From the NCBI GenBank assembly GCA_025174535.1, contig JALBUN010000023.1, positions 2,976,001-3,040,000 of the forward strand: DNA of 64,000 bases, read 5' to 3'. The notes beneath the pieces were generated by a model. The model saw nothing but the letters and a program-made list of their open reading frames with translations. It had not been told where the DNA came from and ran no database searches. This document shows, piece after piece, positions 1-12,340 of this stretch (the first letter of the stretch is position 1; the number at the start of each line of letters is the position of its first letter). The translations under genes and the position numbers were made by a program. Source of the stretch: Cantharellus purpuraceus. Taxonomy: Eukaryota > Basidiomycota > Agaricomycetes > Cantharellales > Hydnaceae.

Positions 1-1087
1 GTTGGCATGAAAGATAGGCAATAGGGTATTAGAGATGCTTCTGAAGCTGTGGCTAAGATGGGCAGTTGGACATTTAGAGACAGCTGAGTAACAAGCATCG
101 AATAGAATGGCCCCGTGCTTTCGAGTGGAACCAATGCGGAAGGGCTGTCCGACATTATAGGGGCTGCAGTCGGGTAGTCAAAGCATCGGGTGGTTGAATG
201 GTCAGTGGAACCAATGTGGGAGTGATTCTTTAGATAGGCAAAAGACCGGAAAGGGCTGCAACATAATTACCCACGAGCCCATACGGCATGAAGTCCTCCA
301 GTCTGGGTCGTAAATTTGGCAGCTCTCTGTGGCGCACTGGTAATGCATCACCTCCGACAATTTACCCAGAAGCCTATGAGTGGCGTGCGTCGGAGTGCCC
401 TGTGAATGTGAACTAAATAAATATTCTCCACAAGACAAACACAAGATTTGAGTGTGGCTTCAGCTTTGAAAATTTGAAGGGTCGGTAATGGCGGAAGCCT
501 GACAAAAATGACTACAGCCGCCACGTGACTAGTTCACGTCACTAATTGGGACAAACAAGTTGGTATCACCGGCAATCCAAACTCTCCTTCATCGACGAGT
601 CTGCCAACGAGCACACCGTTCTCTCCGACGAACAAGAATAATTTTCTAGCGCTCATTGATTCATTTGCATCCACAGGAATTAAACCAACAAATTTAAGTG
701 GCACAGTCTCTTGCAACGAGCGTGGGGACGTAAACTTGCACGCCTACTTTGCCAAACAAACCCGCGGTGAGCTCAAAGTTTGAGTTTGTGTCGCTTATGT
801 CTATTTGCGCTCTGCTCTGGCTCTCATCTTTCTCGCATCCTATTGTTCGTTCTGAATCACGCTCACAGGCACGGCCTCCTCCGCGCACACTCACTGGTTC
901 ATATTGCTCATTCTCTTTTGTTTCCTGTTTGGGATGATCCCCAACTGATTTCTTTTGTTTTCAGACGCCCAATCCACATTGAACCAGCCACAACGACTGC
1001 TTATTCCAGCCACATGTGAGCTTTTAACTCCCACCTTTTGTTCCCCCCAAATCTGGCCATTCTTCCCCATCTCGTGACCGTGTCGCG
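1..1087. other. Upstream region, no gene recognised
   Basis: This stretch holds only short, unconvincing open frames on both strands. The last few hundred bases are pyrimidine-rich and probably contain the promoter and 5' leader of the Cdc25 gene that starts near 1088. A pair of E-box-like sequences (CACGTGAC near 521 and CACGTCAC near 534) lies about 550 bp upstream of that start. I cannot say whether they are used. Nothing else supports a feature. Confidence 0.5.
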
Positions 1088-3488
1088 TTGCCCACAAACA
1101 TGTTTATATCGCGTTCCTCCTGTTCCACAGACTCCGACTCCTCACCACGACATCGACCCTTGACAACTGCACAACTCTCGAGTCGCCACGACGACATGGC
1201 TTTCTTCAATTCTGCACCATCGTTGTCTCCCTCGAAGAGCCAGACAGGTCGACTACAGAACGAGAACGACCTAGATGAATTTCTTTCTTCAGACCTTGAG
1301 CTCTCCTTCGCATCGACCATGTCCCTGAACTCACCATCGGCATCTCGAGCCCCTTCCCCAATGGCCATGGACATTTCTCCAGCATTACCACAGAAGCCAC
1401 AAACCTTTCTCGCCCCACCTGCACCCCGTCTCTTTGGTCGCGATATGCTTAATGCGCCTGCTAGCACCATATCTACTGGAACGACCTCTAGCCACCGGGG
1501 TCGACAACGTGCCGCTCTACCAGCACAATGGATGATGTCCGGAAACCTCGCCACGAAGGACGAGCCGTCGCCATCACAGGGAATTTTCAATGTGGTATGT
1601 TTGCTAAGCCAGTCAAGGGCGTGGTGCTGAAGATTTTGGTAGCCCGAGTCACTCGCTGTTCCGTCCCCCGGTGATGCAATGGATGTTGACATGATGTCTC
1701 CTTCCCCCTCTGCTCCTGCAGGTTCTGCTGATCCTGTTTCACCCAAGCTAGCATCCCTTGCCACAGATAACAGTTACTCGAACCTTTTCTTCGGCGCCGC
1801 TTCTCCAGAACCTCATCCCGCTCCTGCACCAAAGAAACGGCGGTCGCTTTCCCCGGAGCCTAACCAGTCTGCTAGTTCATCAGACCCACCTTCCTCCCCT
1901 TCGCACCAAAAGTTCACTCGTGCTGCTACTGTGAGTGCAGGTGCACCTTTGTTCAAAATGAAACCTTCACTCGAGCACAACGCACCTTCGACCAAGCGTA
2001 TACCGCCCCGTCGTCCCGCCCTCTCTGCCCTGGTTGGTCCTAGTAACATATCCGGGCAGACTCAATCGGCCCTTTCTATTCCCTCAGGTGTTGGACTGGA
2101 TAACGTCCCTCTGACAGCGCCCTTGCCACCCCCTCGTCGTGCTTTCTCTACTATGGTATCACCCGCGGTACATATGATGATGGAGCCCAGCTCAGACGAC
2201 ATTTCAGACGTGCAGACTAGTTCTCCAGCAGCCGCTTATGCCAAACGACATCATGCTCGTATGATCAGGCGCTGTGACGGGAGTGATGACTTGCGTCCAC
2301 TCCATGGGGCCGGTTCATTGGGCAAGCGCGACAGAGAGATTTTCCAAGAAGGAGAGACTGCCATGGGTTGTAGCCCCAGAAGCTTGGCTGGATTCGGTGT
2401 CAAGGAGGTGGAAAATAAGATTCTCCCCTGTCATCGCGTAAGCGAAGACGGCTTGGTCAGAATAACTTGCAGCACGGTAAGAGGTGGCTTTCAGCTGCGA
2501 GACAACGGTGTTGACTTGATCCTCAGCTCAAAGACCTCATTAATGGGGCCTACTCGTCCAAGGTCTCTAGTTATACCATTGTTGATTGCCGGTTTGAGTA
2601 CGAATACGAAGGTGGGCACATTCCCGGTGCTATCAACCTTAACACCACAGACGCCATCGAAGACTACTTCCTCGGTACACACAAGCCAGTCCCTTGCGAG
2701 AGTGGAGATCCGTCTGCCAAAGCCGTGCTCATTTTCCATTGCGAGTTCAGCGTGAAGCGCGCCCCGACTTTGTGAGTACACTCTTTGAGAGTGTGTGCAA
2801 TGCTGACGTGGTCGCGACATAGTGCTAAGCATGTGCGTTCGAAGGATAGGGCGATGAACGGTCGCGTGTATCCAAAAGTATGCTATCCCGAAATGTACAT
2901 CCTTGAAGGTGGTTACTCTCAGTTCTATGAACAGTTTCCTGTGAGTTCTTAGCATTCGATTGTTATTCACCTCATTTCATATGTCTTCTCTGTTACTCGT
3001 AGCATGACTGTATGCCTCATGGTTACGTTCAAATGGATGATCCTGCTCATACCCAGGCGCGCGACGTTGACTTGGATAAATTTCGCCGTGGCAAATGGCT
3101 TCGCACGCAATCGTACACTTATGGTCAGACATTGAGTGGATCTTCGGGTTTCTCATCTCTGTCCTCTGGCGCTAGTTCTCCTTCAGCGACATCACGGGAG
3201 CATAGGAAGACTGCACCCAGTGGTGGTCCAAGTGGGGCCGGGGGTTCCATGTTCGCCGCTGCCAATGCAGCTCGAGGCCGAAGAGCCGGGATCCCTGTCA
3301 AAGGTCTCTCCACACTTGATGAGGATGCTTCGTCTAGTGGTCATGAAGACAGTGAAAGCAATGATTTACATGATAGCCCATGCCCTCCACCGTCAAAGGG
3401 TCCTTCCCGCCTGTCCTCCCTTGGTAATAGTCGGAGTGCAGTCGATCGCGCCCTGTCGTTTGGTCAAACCATGACGTCACGGCATTAA
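1088..3488 (+). CDS. cdc25: M-phase inducer phosphatase (Cdc25 family)
   Basis: Dual-specificity phosphatase that in the family removes inhibitory phosphates from Cdk1 to trigger mitosis. I read five exons: 1088-1594, 1643-2476, 2527-2771, 2823-2940 and 3003-3488 (729 aa). The N-terminal ~400 residues are Ser/Pro-rich and low in complexity, as in other fungal Cdc25 proteins. The rhodanese-type catalytic domain follows, beginning at KILPCHRVSEDGLVRIT. It contains IVDCRFEYEYEGGHIPGA and the active-site loop HCEFSVKRAP (Cys nucleophile and Arg of HCX5R both present), then YPEMYILEGGY. The intron at 2772 interrupts the codon just after RAP-T. The C-terminal 150 residues after the domain are Ser/Gly-rich. 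The start at 1088 is the first ATG in frame; 1103 or 1196 are alternatives. Family assignment is firm; the start is less so. Confidence 0.93.
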
Positions 3489-4400
3489 CAGTGTTTTTCC
3501 CAATGTCACGCTTGTTGACGTGATACGACCACGAATCTAACCCACATATCCACCGACGTCCCCTACACCCCAGAGCACCACATTTTTTACGCTACTACAA
3601 TTCAGAAGTCTTACGTCATCGATTATCCACGACTACGCCCTTCGTTATTCCTCACGCTCTTTCTGAGTTCTTGCATTCCTCCATGATGCAGTGCTCGCCT
3701 ACGCTCACTACGCAAGCTACGCCCCATAAAACTCATCAAACACTACAAAAAAATCGCAAAATTGTTCCTGCAACCTCGTTGATGACCTCCAACCGTTGTC
3801 CAAGATCCTTCGTGAGGCACAGACACGGCGAATGTTATTTTGATCTGCATTGCCACATCTATCACCCATCGACACTTGGTTCTTTCTTCTTCTGACACCA
3901 ATACCTCTCGTTGTCATTCATGGCCCGAGTGTCTGTTCTCTTTTGCCTTCCATTGCTCCCTTTTTGTTTCCAATGGACCTTTGAATATCTTGGCACTCGC
4001 TCGCGCCTGCGCGGCGCTGGGTAATCGCTTAGACAATTCACTTCATTTGTTTCATTATCTCTCCTCAGTTTGTGCTATCTCACATCATCCATTACCCTCA
4101 AGAGTTTTCCCGTTGGCGTTGGGTTTTAGTGCTTATTTTCGCAAATTGCACGCCCCCTACATTGGTACATCCTCCATCTTGTCGCTGTCGACTATATCTT
4201 CCCCATTGTTATATATTTATACCATCTCGCCATCGGTTGCCATACAGATGTGTTCCACCACCAAGAACTCGTGTCTGAATCTATGGCCTCTGCCCGAATT
4301 GATATAGAAGCTGAAAACGATGATACGAGCTAAGTATATATGATTTCTCAAGTCACGTCTCATTGGTTCATGAGCTTGTTCTGTTACTCTCATTGCCTAA
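3489..4400. other. Intergenic, 3' UTR of cdc25 and promoter of the next gene
   Basis: No gene recognised. Open frames here are short and look like pyrimidine-rich noncoding sequence. An AT-rich TATA-like stretch at about 4207-4222 lies some 180 bp before the glyoxalase-like start codon at 4401 and could be its promoter. Confidence 0.45.
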
Positions 4401-5305
4401 ATGTCTACCTATGTCTTGGACCACATCGTTCACCTTACTCCCCCGGGTACTGTTGAGCTAGTCTCCTCTGAGTTTCGAAAGCTAGGCTTTGAGTAATACC
4501 CATCTTGCATTCTGTGTCTTCGCGTACAGACACCTAATTGTCTATAACAGTGTAATCCCAGGCGGTACACACGCTGGTGGGCTCACATATAATGCACTCG
4601 TGGTTCTCGCAGACGGTGTCTACTTGGAGCTCATAGCATTTGTACACTCTGACCCTCCCACGTCGCATCGCTGGGGAAGAGCGTCTCCTGGGTGGATTGA
4701 CTTTGCGTTCCTAGGGCTCCGGTCGGACGTCGATCGCGTCATCAACGAGCGTGCCGCAAAGGACAAGAGTGGGGTGACTTACCAAGAGGGCGTCGACGGC
4801 GGCCGCGAGACGCCTCAAGGCAGGACCCTCAAGTGGCGTGTTACTGGCCCGGGGACCAAACATGGTATTGGAAGGCTTCCCTTCTTTTGCCAGGATGTGA
4901 CGCCCCGGGAATGGAGGGTGAGTTGGGTTCAGAGAGAGTCCCCCAAATGTAGGTGATCTCTCGGCTGATCGTGACCAGGTCCCCAAGCCTGGTCATCATC
5001 CCTCCACGGCTCAGGGAATATCACACATGAAGCTCCTCGCCGCTAGCAGCGCAGAATTCGAGACACTCGTTGCACAATTGAATACAGTCACTGGTATTGC
5101 GCCTTCTGTTGCCCCTGGAGTTGCAACCTGGCACCTAGAGACCCCCATGCCTATCCCAGGATTGCACACCCAGCTTATCTTAGAGGAAGCCACAGGCGTG
5201 GACAAAGGCTCTGGAATTCACGAGGTGGGATTCTGGGTAAAGCACGGGAAAGGTGGACAGGCTGATAGTCCATACGGCAAGATTGTTTGGACACCACTTC
5301 CCTGA
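4401..5305 (+). CDS. Glyoxalase-like domain protein
   Basis: Predicted cytosolic protein of 261 aa with the VOC-fold glyoxalase-like domain common in fungal hypothetical proteins (the Glyoxalase_3 type). Its substrate is unknown. Three exons: 4401-4492, 4551-4917 and 4979-5305, with introns of 58 and 61 nt. The N-terminus (MSTYVLDHIVHLTPPGT) carries the first metal-ligand-like His of the fold. The family hallmark GGTHAGGLTYNALV is rebuilt exactly across the first intron. Later segments include an acidic/His-rich stretch (YLELIAFVHSD) and a C-terminal ILEEATG strand. No signal peptide or membrane segment is visible. Length agrees with the family. It sits 0.9 kb behind cdc25 on the same strand with no evident functional link. 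Confidence 0.8.
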
Positions 5306-5599
5306 TCCACCCTCGATAAGTTCCATTATGAAACAAATCTTTATAGGATCTACTTAGTGTAATAAATTCCGAGATACTGTAACGACGCGTACAATGGATG
5401 CGAACACAACGACAGGGAAAGACATTGGGTGCTTAGGATACGTATAGCGTTTTTATGACAGACAGGTTAGAATGAGAGGGGGGGGTGTGCGGCATGAACA
5501 ACTACTAGAATGAAAATTGCAATACGAGCGAATGTGGGTTGGGAATCGTAAGACCGACATAAAAAAAAAAGAAAACAAAGAGAACAGACCGTTACACTT
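5306..5599. other. Short convergent intergenic spacer
   Basis: About 290 bp between the 3' ends of the glyoxalase-like gene (+) and the kinase gene (-). It contains AT-rich poly(A)-signal-like sequence near 5360 and an A-run near 5560. No gene. Confidence 0.5.
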
Positions 5600-7764
5600 C
5601 TACAACTCTTGCTTCGCAACACTAGGTATATCGCTTCCGACCAGTCGGCCGGTAGGCGCAGAACCGGCTTTAGATAGAGGTGGCGTGGGCGCGCCTTCGC
5701 CCCTCATCCACGGCGCATCCCACAATTCCACAACACGCGCCCTTTTCCCGGCATGACGCACCAGTAGGCGCGCAACGACATCCTTCAACCCCTCGGTAGC
5801 GAGCCTTTCCTCAGGCTCCGGCCAGACATAGTCGCCTTGTGCGATCCGCATGAGATGACTACGGCGTGTGTCACGGTCGCCGGTACCCACACGGTCAAAC
5901 GGCAAGGCGCGCGTTGCGAGCGCGTATAGCACAATGCCGCATGCCCACGCGTCCGTCTGGCGCCCATCGTATGGCTTGCCAGTTACAATCTCGGGGGCGG
6001 CATATGACTCGGAACCGCAGCGCGTTACGAGCGCAGGGTCCGCTGGATCAATGAAGCGCGCGAGGCCAAAATCAGTCAGCTTGACTAAGGGCGAAGGAAG
6101 GGATGATAGAGTAATCGGGGAAGAGGCAGGTGCAAGAAACGGATTGGCAGTTAGGAGGATGTCTATGGATCACGCAGGTCAACGAGGAATGTCAATGAAG
6201 AGGAAAATGGCTCAACGAACTTTCAAGCTTCAGATCACGGTGAACGAGGCCGACGCCGTGCATCCATCCCACGGCCTGACACAATTCCCCGAACATGCGT
6301 CGGAGCAGCGGCTCCGTCATGCGATTATGGTTGTCGCCCTGATCAAGGAGGTCAAACAGCTCGCCGCCATGGAGCGCCTCTAGCACGAGACAGTGATGTG
6401 TGGCCGTCGTAAATGAGTGGAGGTATGACACAATCGACGGATGTGAGATATGCTGGTAAACAGACCGACCGTGAGCAGCAGGCAAGGAAGACGGGGTGAA
6501 TACTCACACGCAACACCTCCACTTCCCGCACGAAGCTGATCCGGGTGCGGTCGTTGGCGTCACACGCTGCACGGTCTATCATCTTCACAGCAATCAAGCT
6601 CCCTCCATTGCCATTCCAATTACTGGTATCTCTGGCCTCAGCCTGAGCTTCAGCCTCGCCGTAAGTTGTTGCACCCTCTCCGTCCTGTGCTGCAAAGTAC
6701 ACACTCTGGCTCCTCACGAGAGAGTTGCCGGCACCGGAAGGCGGCAGGGGTGGACGAAGGCCGTGCACTGACCTATCGCCTTTTTTACGTGCTATGCTCT
6801 CACTTTTCAGGCGTGCTCCTGCCCCGGGGTGTTCCAGCTTGTGTTCTACGTCGAGGGCAAGCCAGACACAGCTGAATGCGCCGTGGCCAAGCTGACGGAT
6901 GAGCTGCAGAGGCACGTCGGTGCCAACAGTTATCCCCTGCATGAGCTCGATCGTTTCCAATGCAACCGTCTCACGGTGAAGAGGGCGTACTTGCGGTTGA
7001 TCGGTGGGTTGGGGTACGTCGGCTTGTGGAGTGGGGAAATCCGGTGAAACAATATCAGTGGGAGACGATGCAAAGGATGGCAAGTCGTCGATAGTCACAA
7101 AATCACGCTGAAACGAGGTGTGAAACGAGGATGGAGAGCTGCTCGCTCTGCCAGAGTCGTCAGAGAGATTGGGATCTTTGGAGGCGCGGGATGGGAAAAA
7201 ACGCGACAAAGGTGGCAACTTGAGAGGCTGATGGAGAGGAGAGGCACTATCGTCGACAGGAGAGTAAACGCTGGGAGGAGGTGTGGGCGTTGCGGAGCCT
7301 TTGGCGAAAAAAAACGAAGAATTGGCAGTTTGGGCGCGTTCAGGCTCTACAACCATGTCGTTGGAACTCGAAGATGGTGAGGGTGGACCTGCACCAGCCC
7401 TGGAGACATTGCGTTTCATAAGTGAAGGAGGTGGTGAAGGTGTTCTATGTGGATCGAAAGGACTACTAAAGAATGCACTAGTTTTCTTGCCAACCTGACG
7501 AGTTTCTGAATCCGGGACGGGAGAGGGGAGGGGGTTGATGGCGTTTGCACTTGGGCCAGATACTATATCGATATTGACCTTCAAATGGGGAGGCAGAGGA
7601 GACGAAGCTCTGGAGAGCGGGGGGGACAACAACGCGCCTGATGCTTGATCAAAAGTTGGAGTAGGGAGACTTTGATAGACAGGGAGTCTGTGAGAGTCGA
7701 CTCCAAGATGAAGAGACGAAAAGGTATCCTCAGACATCGCTGGCGTGGATAGCGGCGACGCCAT
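5600..7764 (-). CDS. Serine/threonine protein kinase, fungal type with long N-terminus
   Basis: Protein kinase of 683 aa in three exons (7764-6508, 6452-6221, 6162-5600). The first ~300 residues are Ser/Pro-rich and disordered. The kinase domain starts with the glycine loop LGHGAFSCVW. An unusual ~80-residue low-complexity insert follows before the ATP-binding lysine in LIAVKMIDRA. The catalytic loop HRDLKLEN is rebuilt across the second intron (A|AC makes the Asn). DFGLARF and the APE motif follow (SYAAPEIVTGKPYDGR), then a DAWACGIVLYALATR helix. All key catalytic residues are present. Such inserts are known in some fungal CAMK-like kinases, but I cannot name the orthologue. Translation begins at the ATG at 7764 (MASPLSTPAM); there is no ATG further upstream in frame. 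Confidence 0.85.
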
Positions 7765-9275
7765 ACGCGGTTGTTTTAGAGCGACGATGTGGACGTCGAG
7801 AGTGTGGTGGCTGGATCCAGGCAAGGCCGAACAGCGAGCAGACCGGCGCTGCTACCTATAGTTTGCTATGGTGGCGTGGAGTAGCATGGGGAACAGTGTC
7901 AAAAAAAAATGCCAGCTGGGTAGCGGATTACAAGCTGTGACTTTTGTTACATAATGATGCCTAGTCCCTGCAACGAACGGGCACTCGGATCCGTGTCAAC
8001 TTTGGGTTTGCACTGATGGAAAGATCGTGTACTAGAGACATTACCAGGCGTCGGATAATCGCGGTTCAGGTGTCGGGTATACGTTTCCCAGCTAGGAATT
8101 TCCAGAGGCACAAGGAGAGATCCGACACAGCTTCTACAGCCAGCCAGCCTCGAGCATCTCTTGAGAACCATGTGACGATACCCCTTGCATAGCTTCCTGC
8201 CCAGATGCCCCTTGGCTTACGACGACGAAACACAACTCTGCTCAACTGGCAAGAGTTCACTAAGGTAGGCACTCTGGAGTGCCAGGAACTAAGTACTCGC
8301 CGATCTCGAAGCAGAGTGGACGCGATTCAGTTACCAAAACCCAATCGTCAAACAGGCGAACCGTAATAATATATTATATCAGATGAGAGCTCCCCATCAG
8401 TACTTCAGTGACCATGCTGAAAGTCCCTGGATGGCAAGGTGAGTAATCAAAGCGAGGCTCAGGCTTACTTCCATATTAGAAACGTAAGACTGAACTGCAC
8501 CACAATTGAAAATGGACATGTGTGCTGGTCAGGAGCTTGTAGGTTCTATATATTCTCAGGGTACACGACAACACACGCAACCCCTAAAAGTACTGACACA
8601 AACAACGGCATCACATATTGCTTTGTCAAGAATAGATCTAGAGGCGAAGTTACGTCCGGAATTGATCTGCAGATAGACCTTGTCTGACATTAACATTAGA
8701 GTACTAAACAAAGCTGATATTTTACAACTAAGACCTAATCAAGAGGCTCTTAGATCTATCCCATGGCCACCGTATTTAGATATCACGTGGTCCGTCACAA
8801 CCTGACGCTACCTCGACGCATAGTCATAGGTTGCAAACCCCAACACTTCTAGATCTCAGCTATGCATATTTCTGCTGTGGATAATCCGCTTATTTCAGTC
8901 GCATAATTTCCGGAGCGTCGAAATTGTTGCTAGTCCCCTGAAAGCCTGACCTCTGCACCTCTGTCAGTGGTAGTGATTCCTCCTATACTAGAGACAACAC
9001 AGGACTTTCAACGGGAAATCATCGGGGCATCTGAAACTGATGGAGCCTCTCCAAGTCACATTCGGTCTTCACGGAGCACAGTTCATCAACTATGCTGGTT
9101 GTCATAACCTCGGACCGCAATCACGAGGTCTACAACCGCATATCCAGCTCCTCATACCACTAATCTGTCCTGCTAAATTCTCCGTCGATGGCCCGGAGGC
9201 ATCAATATATATAATTTATATAAGTGTTGCTCTGAAAGGGCTACATTGCTGTCAAACAGTTCTAGCCCAAAGAAA
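7765..9275. other. Intergenic region, promoter of the mannanase
   Basis: 1.5 kb with no recognisable gene on either strand. The two flanking genes point away from each other, so this is a shared upstream region. The clearest signal is the TATA-like stretch listed separately just before the mannanase. Confidence 0.5.
9204..9228 (+). promoter_or_regulatory. TATA-like element of the mannanase gene
   Basis: An alternating AT stretch (tatatataatttatataag) ends about 50 bp before the ATG at 9276. The position and composition fit a strong regulated core promoter, as is common for secreted carbohydrate-active enzymes of fungi. Function is inferred from sequence only. Confidence 0.45.
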
Positions 9276-11100
9276 ATGAAGTTTGCCTTTGCAGCAGCCG
9301 CGCTTGCAGCCGCTCCTTTCGTTTCCTCGCAATCGGCTGCCCCAGTATGGGGACAATGTGGAGGTGCGTGTGCAACTTGGTTTCAATTGAGCCAGCCCAT
9401 GACTGTGGTACTTTATAGGTATCAACTGGACAGGTGATAAAACACTCATTTACAAAAAGCCGTTGACTGATGTCATACAAGGTCCAACGACCTGTGCCAG
9501 TGGCTCCACTTGTACGGTTTCCAACCCTTACTACTCACAGTGTCTGCCTAGCGGCACCGCTTCTGTCACTCCCACCCCTCCTCCGAGTTCTCCCACTTCC
9601 AGTCCTACTTCGAGCTCCACCACCCCCAGTCCTCCTTCGAGTTCACCCACCTATGGCCCGCCTAGCTCTACAGGATTTGTCAAGGTTTCTGGCCAGAAAT
9701 TCACCTTGGATGGCGCAGACTATGTTGTTGCCGGGTATGTAGCTCTACATACGACTGGCAAATTGGTCACAATTCATTAAATAGCACCAATGCATACTGG
9801 CTTGCACAGAATACAAACGCCGATATCGACAAAGCCTTCGCGGACATCGTTGCCGCTGGCTTGACGACCGTCCGCACTTGGGTATGTGCTGGAATCATTT
9901 GCCTTGTGTGCAAGCGAATTATTTAATGAGGTAATGTGCAGGGTTTCAACGAAGTCACTTCGTATGTCTTGTGTTCGTGGCACTAATTTGCCAAGGTCAC
10001 CATTTTTTTCTCCAGACCACAGAATTTTGGTGCATACTACCAGCTCTGGGCCAATGGAATACCTACCGTGAACACCGGGGCCAATGGTCTGGGCAAGTTT
10101 GACTATGTCGTCTCTTCTGCGAAGGCACATGGCCTCCGCCTTATCGTCACCCTCACCAACAACTGGAGTGATTACGGCGGAATGGACGTTTACGTTTCTC
10201 AACTGAACGCTGGCGGGACCCACGACACATTCTATACCAACCAGAAGATCATCGCTGCCTACCAAAACTACATCAAGGTGAGCCTCCGATGATGCATCCC
10301 GAGTGCTAACCAAAATACCCAACATGGCCATCATAGGCGTGGGTCTCTCGTTATCAAGACGAACCGACTATCATGGCATGGGAGCTTGCAAACGAGCCGC
10401 GCTGCTCCGGATCCACGGGCACCGCATCCAGTGCTTGCGACACCACCGGAAGCACCATCACCACCTGGGCCACGACCATCTCGTCCTATATCAAATCCAT
10501 CGACCCCAACCACCTCGTCGCAATGGGGGACGAGGGATGGTTCCAAGAGGCCAATCCGCCGACTTACCCGTACGCACCTGGCGTCGGCGTCAACTTTATC
10601 ACGAACCTTGGCATCAAGTCTCTTGACTTTGGGACTTTCCATTCTTATCCCGAGGTCCGCGTCTTTCCGTATCTTTTCGCCCCCTTTTATCATTCGTTTT
10701 TTTTTTGTTGCCAAGTTCTGATATATTCCCCGTGCCACAGTCATGGGGCCAGTCTGCTAACAAAACATTATGGGGCGTCGATTGGATCTCAGCTCATGCT
10801 GCTGCGCAAAAGTCTGCCAACAAGCCTGTGCTCCTTGAGGAATTCGGCGTGACCTCCAACCAATCCGCGACCTACCAGCTTTGGTGGAACACTGTCGTGT
10901 CCAGTGGCCTCACAGGTAAAAGACTACCCCATATGGATGTATTCATTCTTAACATCTTTCTCTTAGGAGATCTCATATGGCAAGCGGGTTCTCAGCTAAG
11001 CACTGGTCCTTCGCCGGACGACGGCTTTGCTGTATACCCCACCGGTGTAGTTTACCCGGTAATGGAGAGCGGAGCCGCAGCGTTGAAGACACGCGGATGA
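9276..11100 (+). CDS. Secreted endo-beta-1,4-mannanase, CBM1 plus GH5 (subfamily 7 type)
   Basis: Extracellular enzyme predicted to hydrolyse beta-1,4-mannan. Nine exons give 453 aa: 9276-9363, 9419-9433, 9482-9734, 9785-9881, 9942-9961, 10016-10277, 10337-10654, 10741-10915 and 10967-11100. Order: signal peptide ([19 protein letters not shown]), a CBM1 cellulose-binding module (VWGQCGG, then Cys-rich to YYSQCLP), a Ser/Thr/Pro linker, then the GH5 domain. The acid/base Glu lies in [11 protein letters not shown] and the nucleophile in LLEEFG. Both fit fungal GH5_7 mannanases, as does the C-terminal LIWQAGS segment. An in-frame upstream codon at 9246 is not an ATG, and 9276 gives a clean signal peptide. 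Exons of 15 and 20 nt are unusually small. A related GH5 specificity cannot be excluded, but mannanase is by far the best fit. Confidence 0.92.
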
Positions 11101-11450
11101 GGTTAGGAGTGTTCGTAATAATTAAGCGGATGTGTATACACAAAATGGAACGAACGCGGTCCACGTAGTTTCCTCGTGTTCTCCATAAGCACAGCTATAT
11201 GTAGCTGCTCCGAGCATGTGCTCAAGATAAGAAGCAATATCCGGTCAAATATCCGATATATGGCCGGACTAAATTAAAGTGGAGAAACAGACATGTATAG
11301 CAACTAGGAAGACGAACATTTGATAGGTTATCTAGATGGTACATGCCTAGGGCACACAAAGCCAGTCGGGAGCAACGAACACAAAACGTTACACAAGTAG
11401 TGGATTTCCGTGTACAACATCAAGAGACACGAGACGGTGGGGCTAAGTGT
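11101..11450. other. Convergent intergenic spacer
   Basis: 350 bp between the 3' ends of the mannanase (+) and histone H3 (-). No gene or repeat seen. Confidence 0.5.
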
Positions 11451-12340
11451 TTATGAGCGCTCGCCGCGGAGACGGCGGGCGAGCGCGAGATCCTTGGGTT
11501 GGATGGTGACCTGAAGTGGTATGCATGAGACGGATAGGAGTGATAGATGAAAGGAGACTTACACGCTTGGCGTGGATGGCAGCCAAGTTGGTGTCTTCGA
11601 AAAGGGAGACGAGGTAGGCTAAGATTGTAGCGTCAGCGATGCATCCGGAAACGTGATGACGACACTTACCTTCGCTGGCCTCCTGAAGAGCGAGGACGGC
11701 AGAGGACTGGAAGCGGAGATCCGTCTGAGTCAAGACAATATGAGTGTGAGTCATGCTGAGTGGCAATGGCGCAACACACCTTGAAGTCCTGAGCGATTTC
11801 ACGGACGAGCCTCTGGAAGGGAAGCTTCCTGATCAAAAGCTCGGTAGACTTTTGATAACGTCTGATTTCACGAAGGGCGACAGTTCCAGGCCTGAACCTG
11901 TGAGGCTTCTTGACACCTCCGGTCGCCGTCTGCGACGACGGGCACGCAAAGTTAGTTGTCGGAGGTATCTGTCAATTAGTGATATACATACGGCGGCTGT
12001 CTTCCTTGCGGCCTTTGTAGCGAGCTGCTTACGAGGGGCCTTGCCTCCGGTGGACTTACGGGCGGTTTGCTGAAATTACCATAAAAGGATAAAATCGTGA
12101 GGTTCCGAGGCCACGAAATACAGGTGTCGCGTAGAATTTGAATGTCCGAAGGGTGTGGTGCCACGAACAAGTCAGCACGCGCGTCGTGGAGTTGATTCGG
12201 AGGTTTGCGGTGGAAAAAAGTTAGCGAGAATGTCGATGACAACGAGGGTAAAGGGTGGATGATACTCCGACGACGACGACAACGACGACGTGGATGTGGA
12301 TGGCATCGATTGAAGAAAGACTGACCTTTGTACGAGCCAT
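11451..12340 (-). CDS. Histone H3
   Basis: Core nucleosomal histone in six exons (12340-12326, 12069-11992, 11929-11780, 11724-11670, 11618-11563, 11510-11451), total 137 codons plus stop. The first exon encodes only MARTK, followed by a 256-nt intron, long for this genome. The tail then reads [19 protein letters not shown]. The fold region contains [49 protein letters not shown] and [13 protein letters not shown], ending in RLRGERS. All canonical modified lysines (K4, K9, K14, K18, K23, K27) are present. With the only GT-AG boundaries I can find, the segment between K27 and the VKKPHR motif is one residue longer than in canonical H3 (see findings). Identity is certain. Confidence 0.97.

Noticed and set aside
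1024..1764. 246-codon open frame on the minus strand opposite cdc25
   Set aside because: It lies antisense to the Ser/Pro-rich first exons of cdc25, where compositional bias keeps the opposite strand open. It has no motif and no splice-compatible extension.
3840..4307. 155-codon + strand open frame between cdc25 and the glyoxalase-like gene
   Set aside because: Pyrimidine-rich, no motif, and it overlaps the likely promoter of the next gene.
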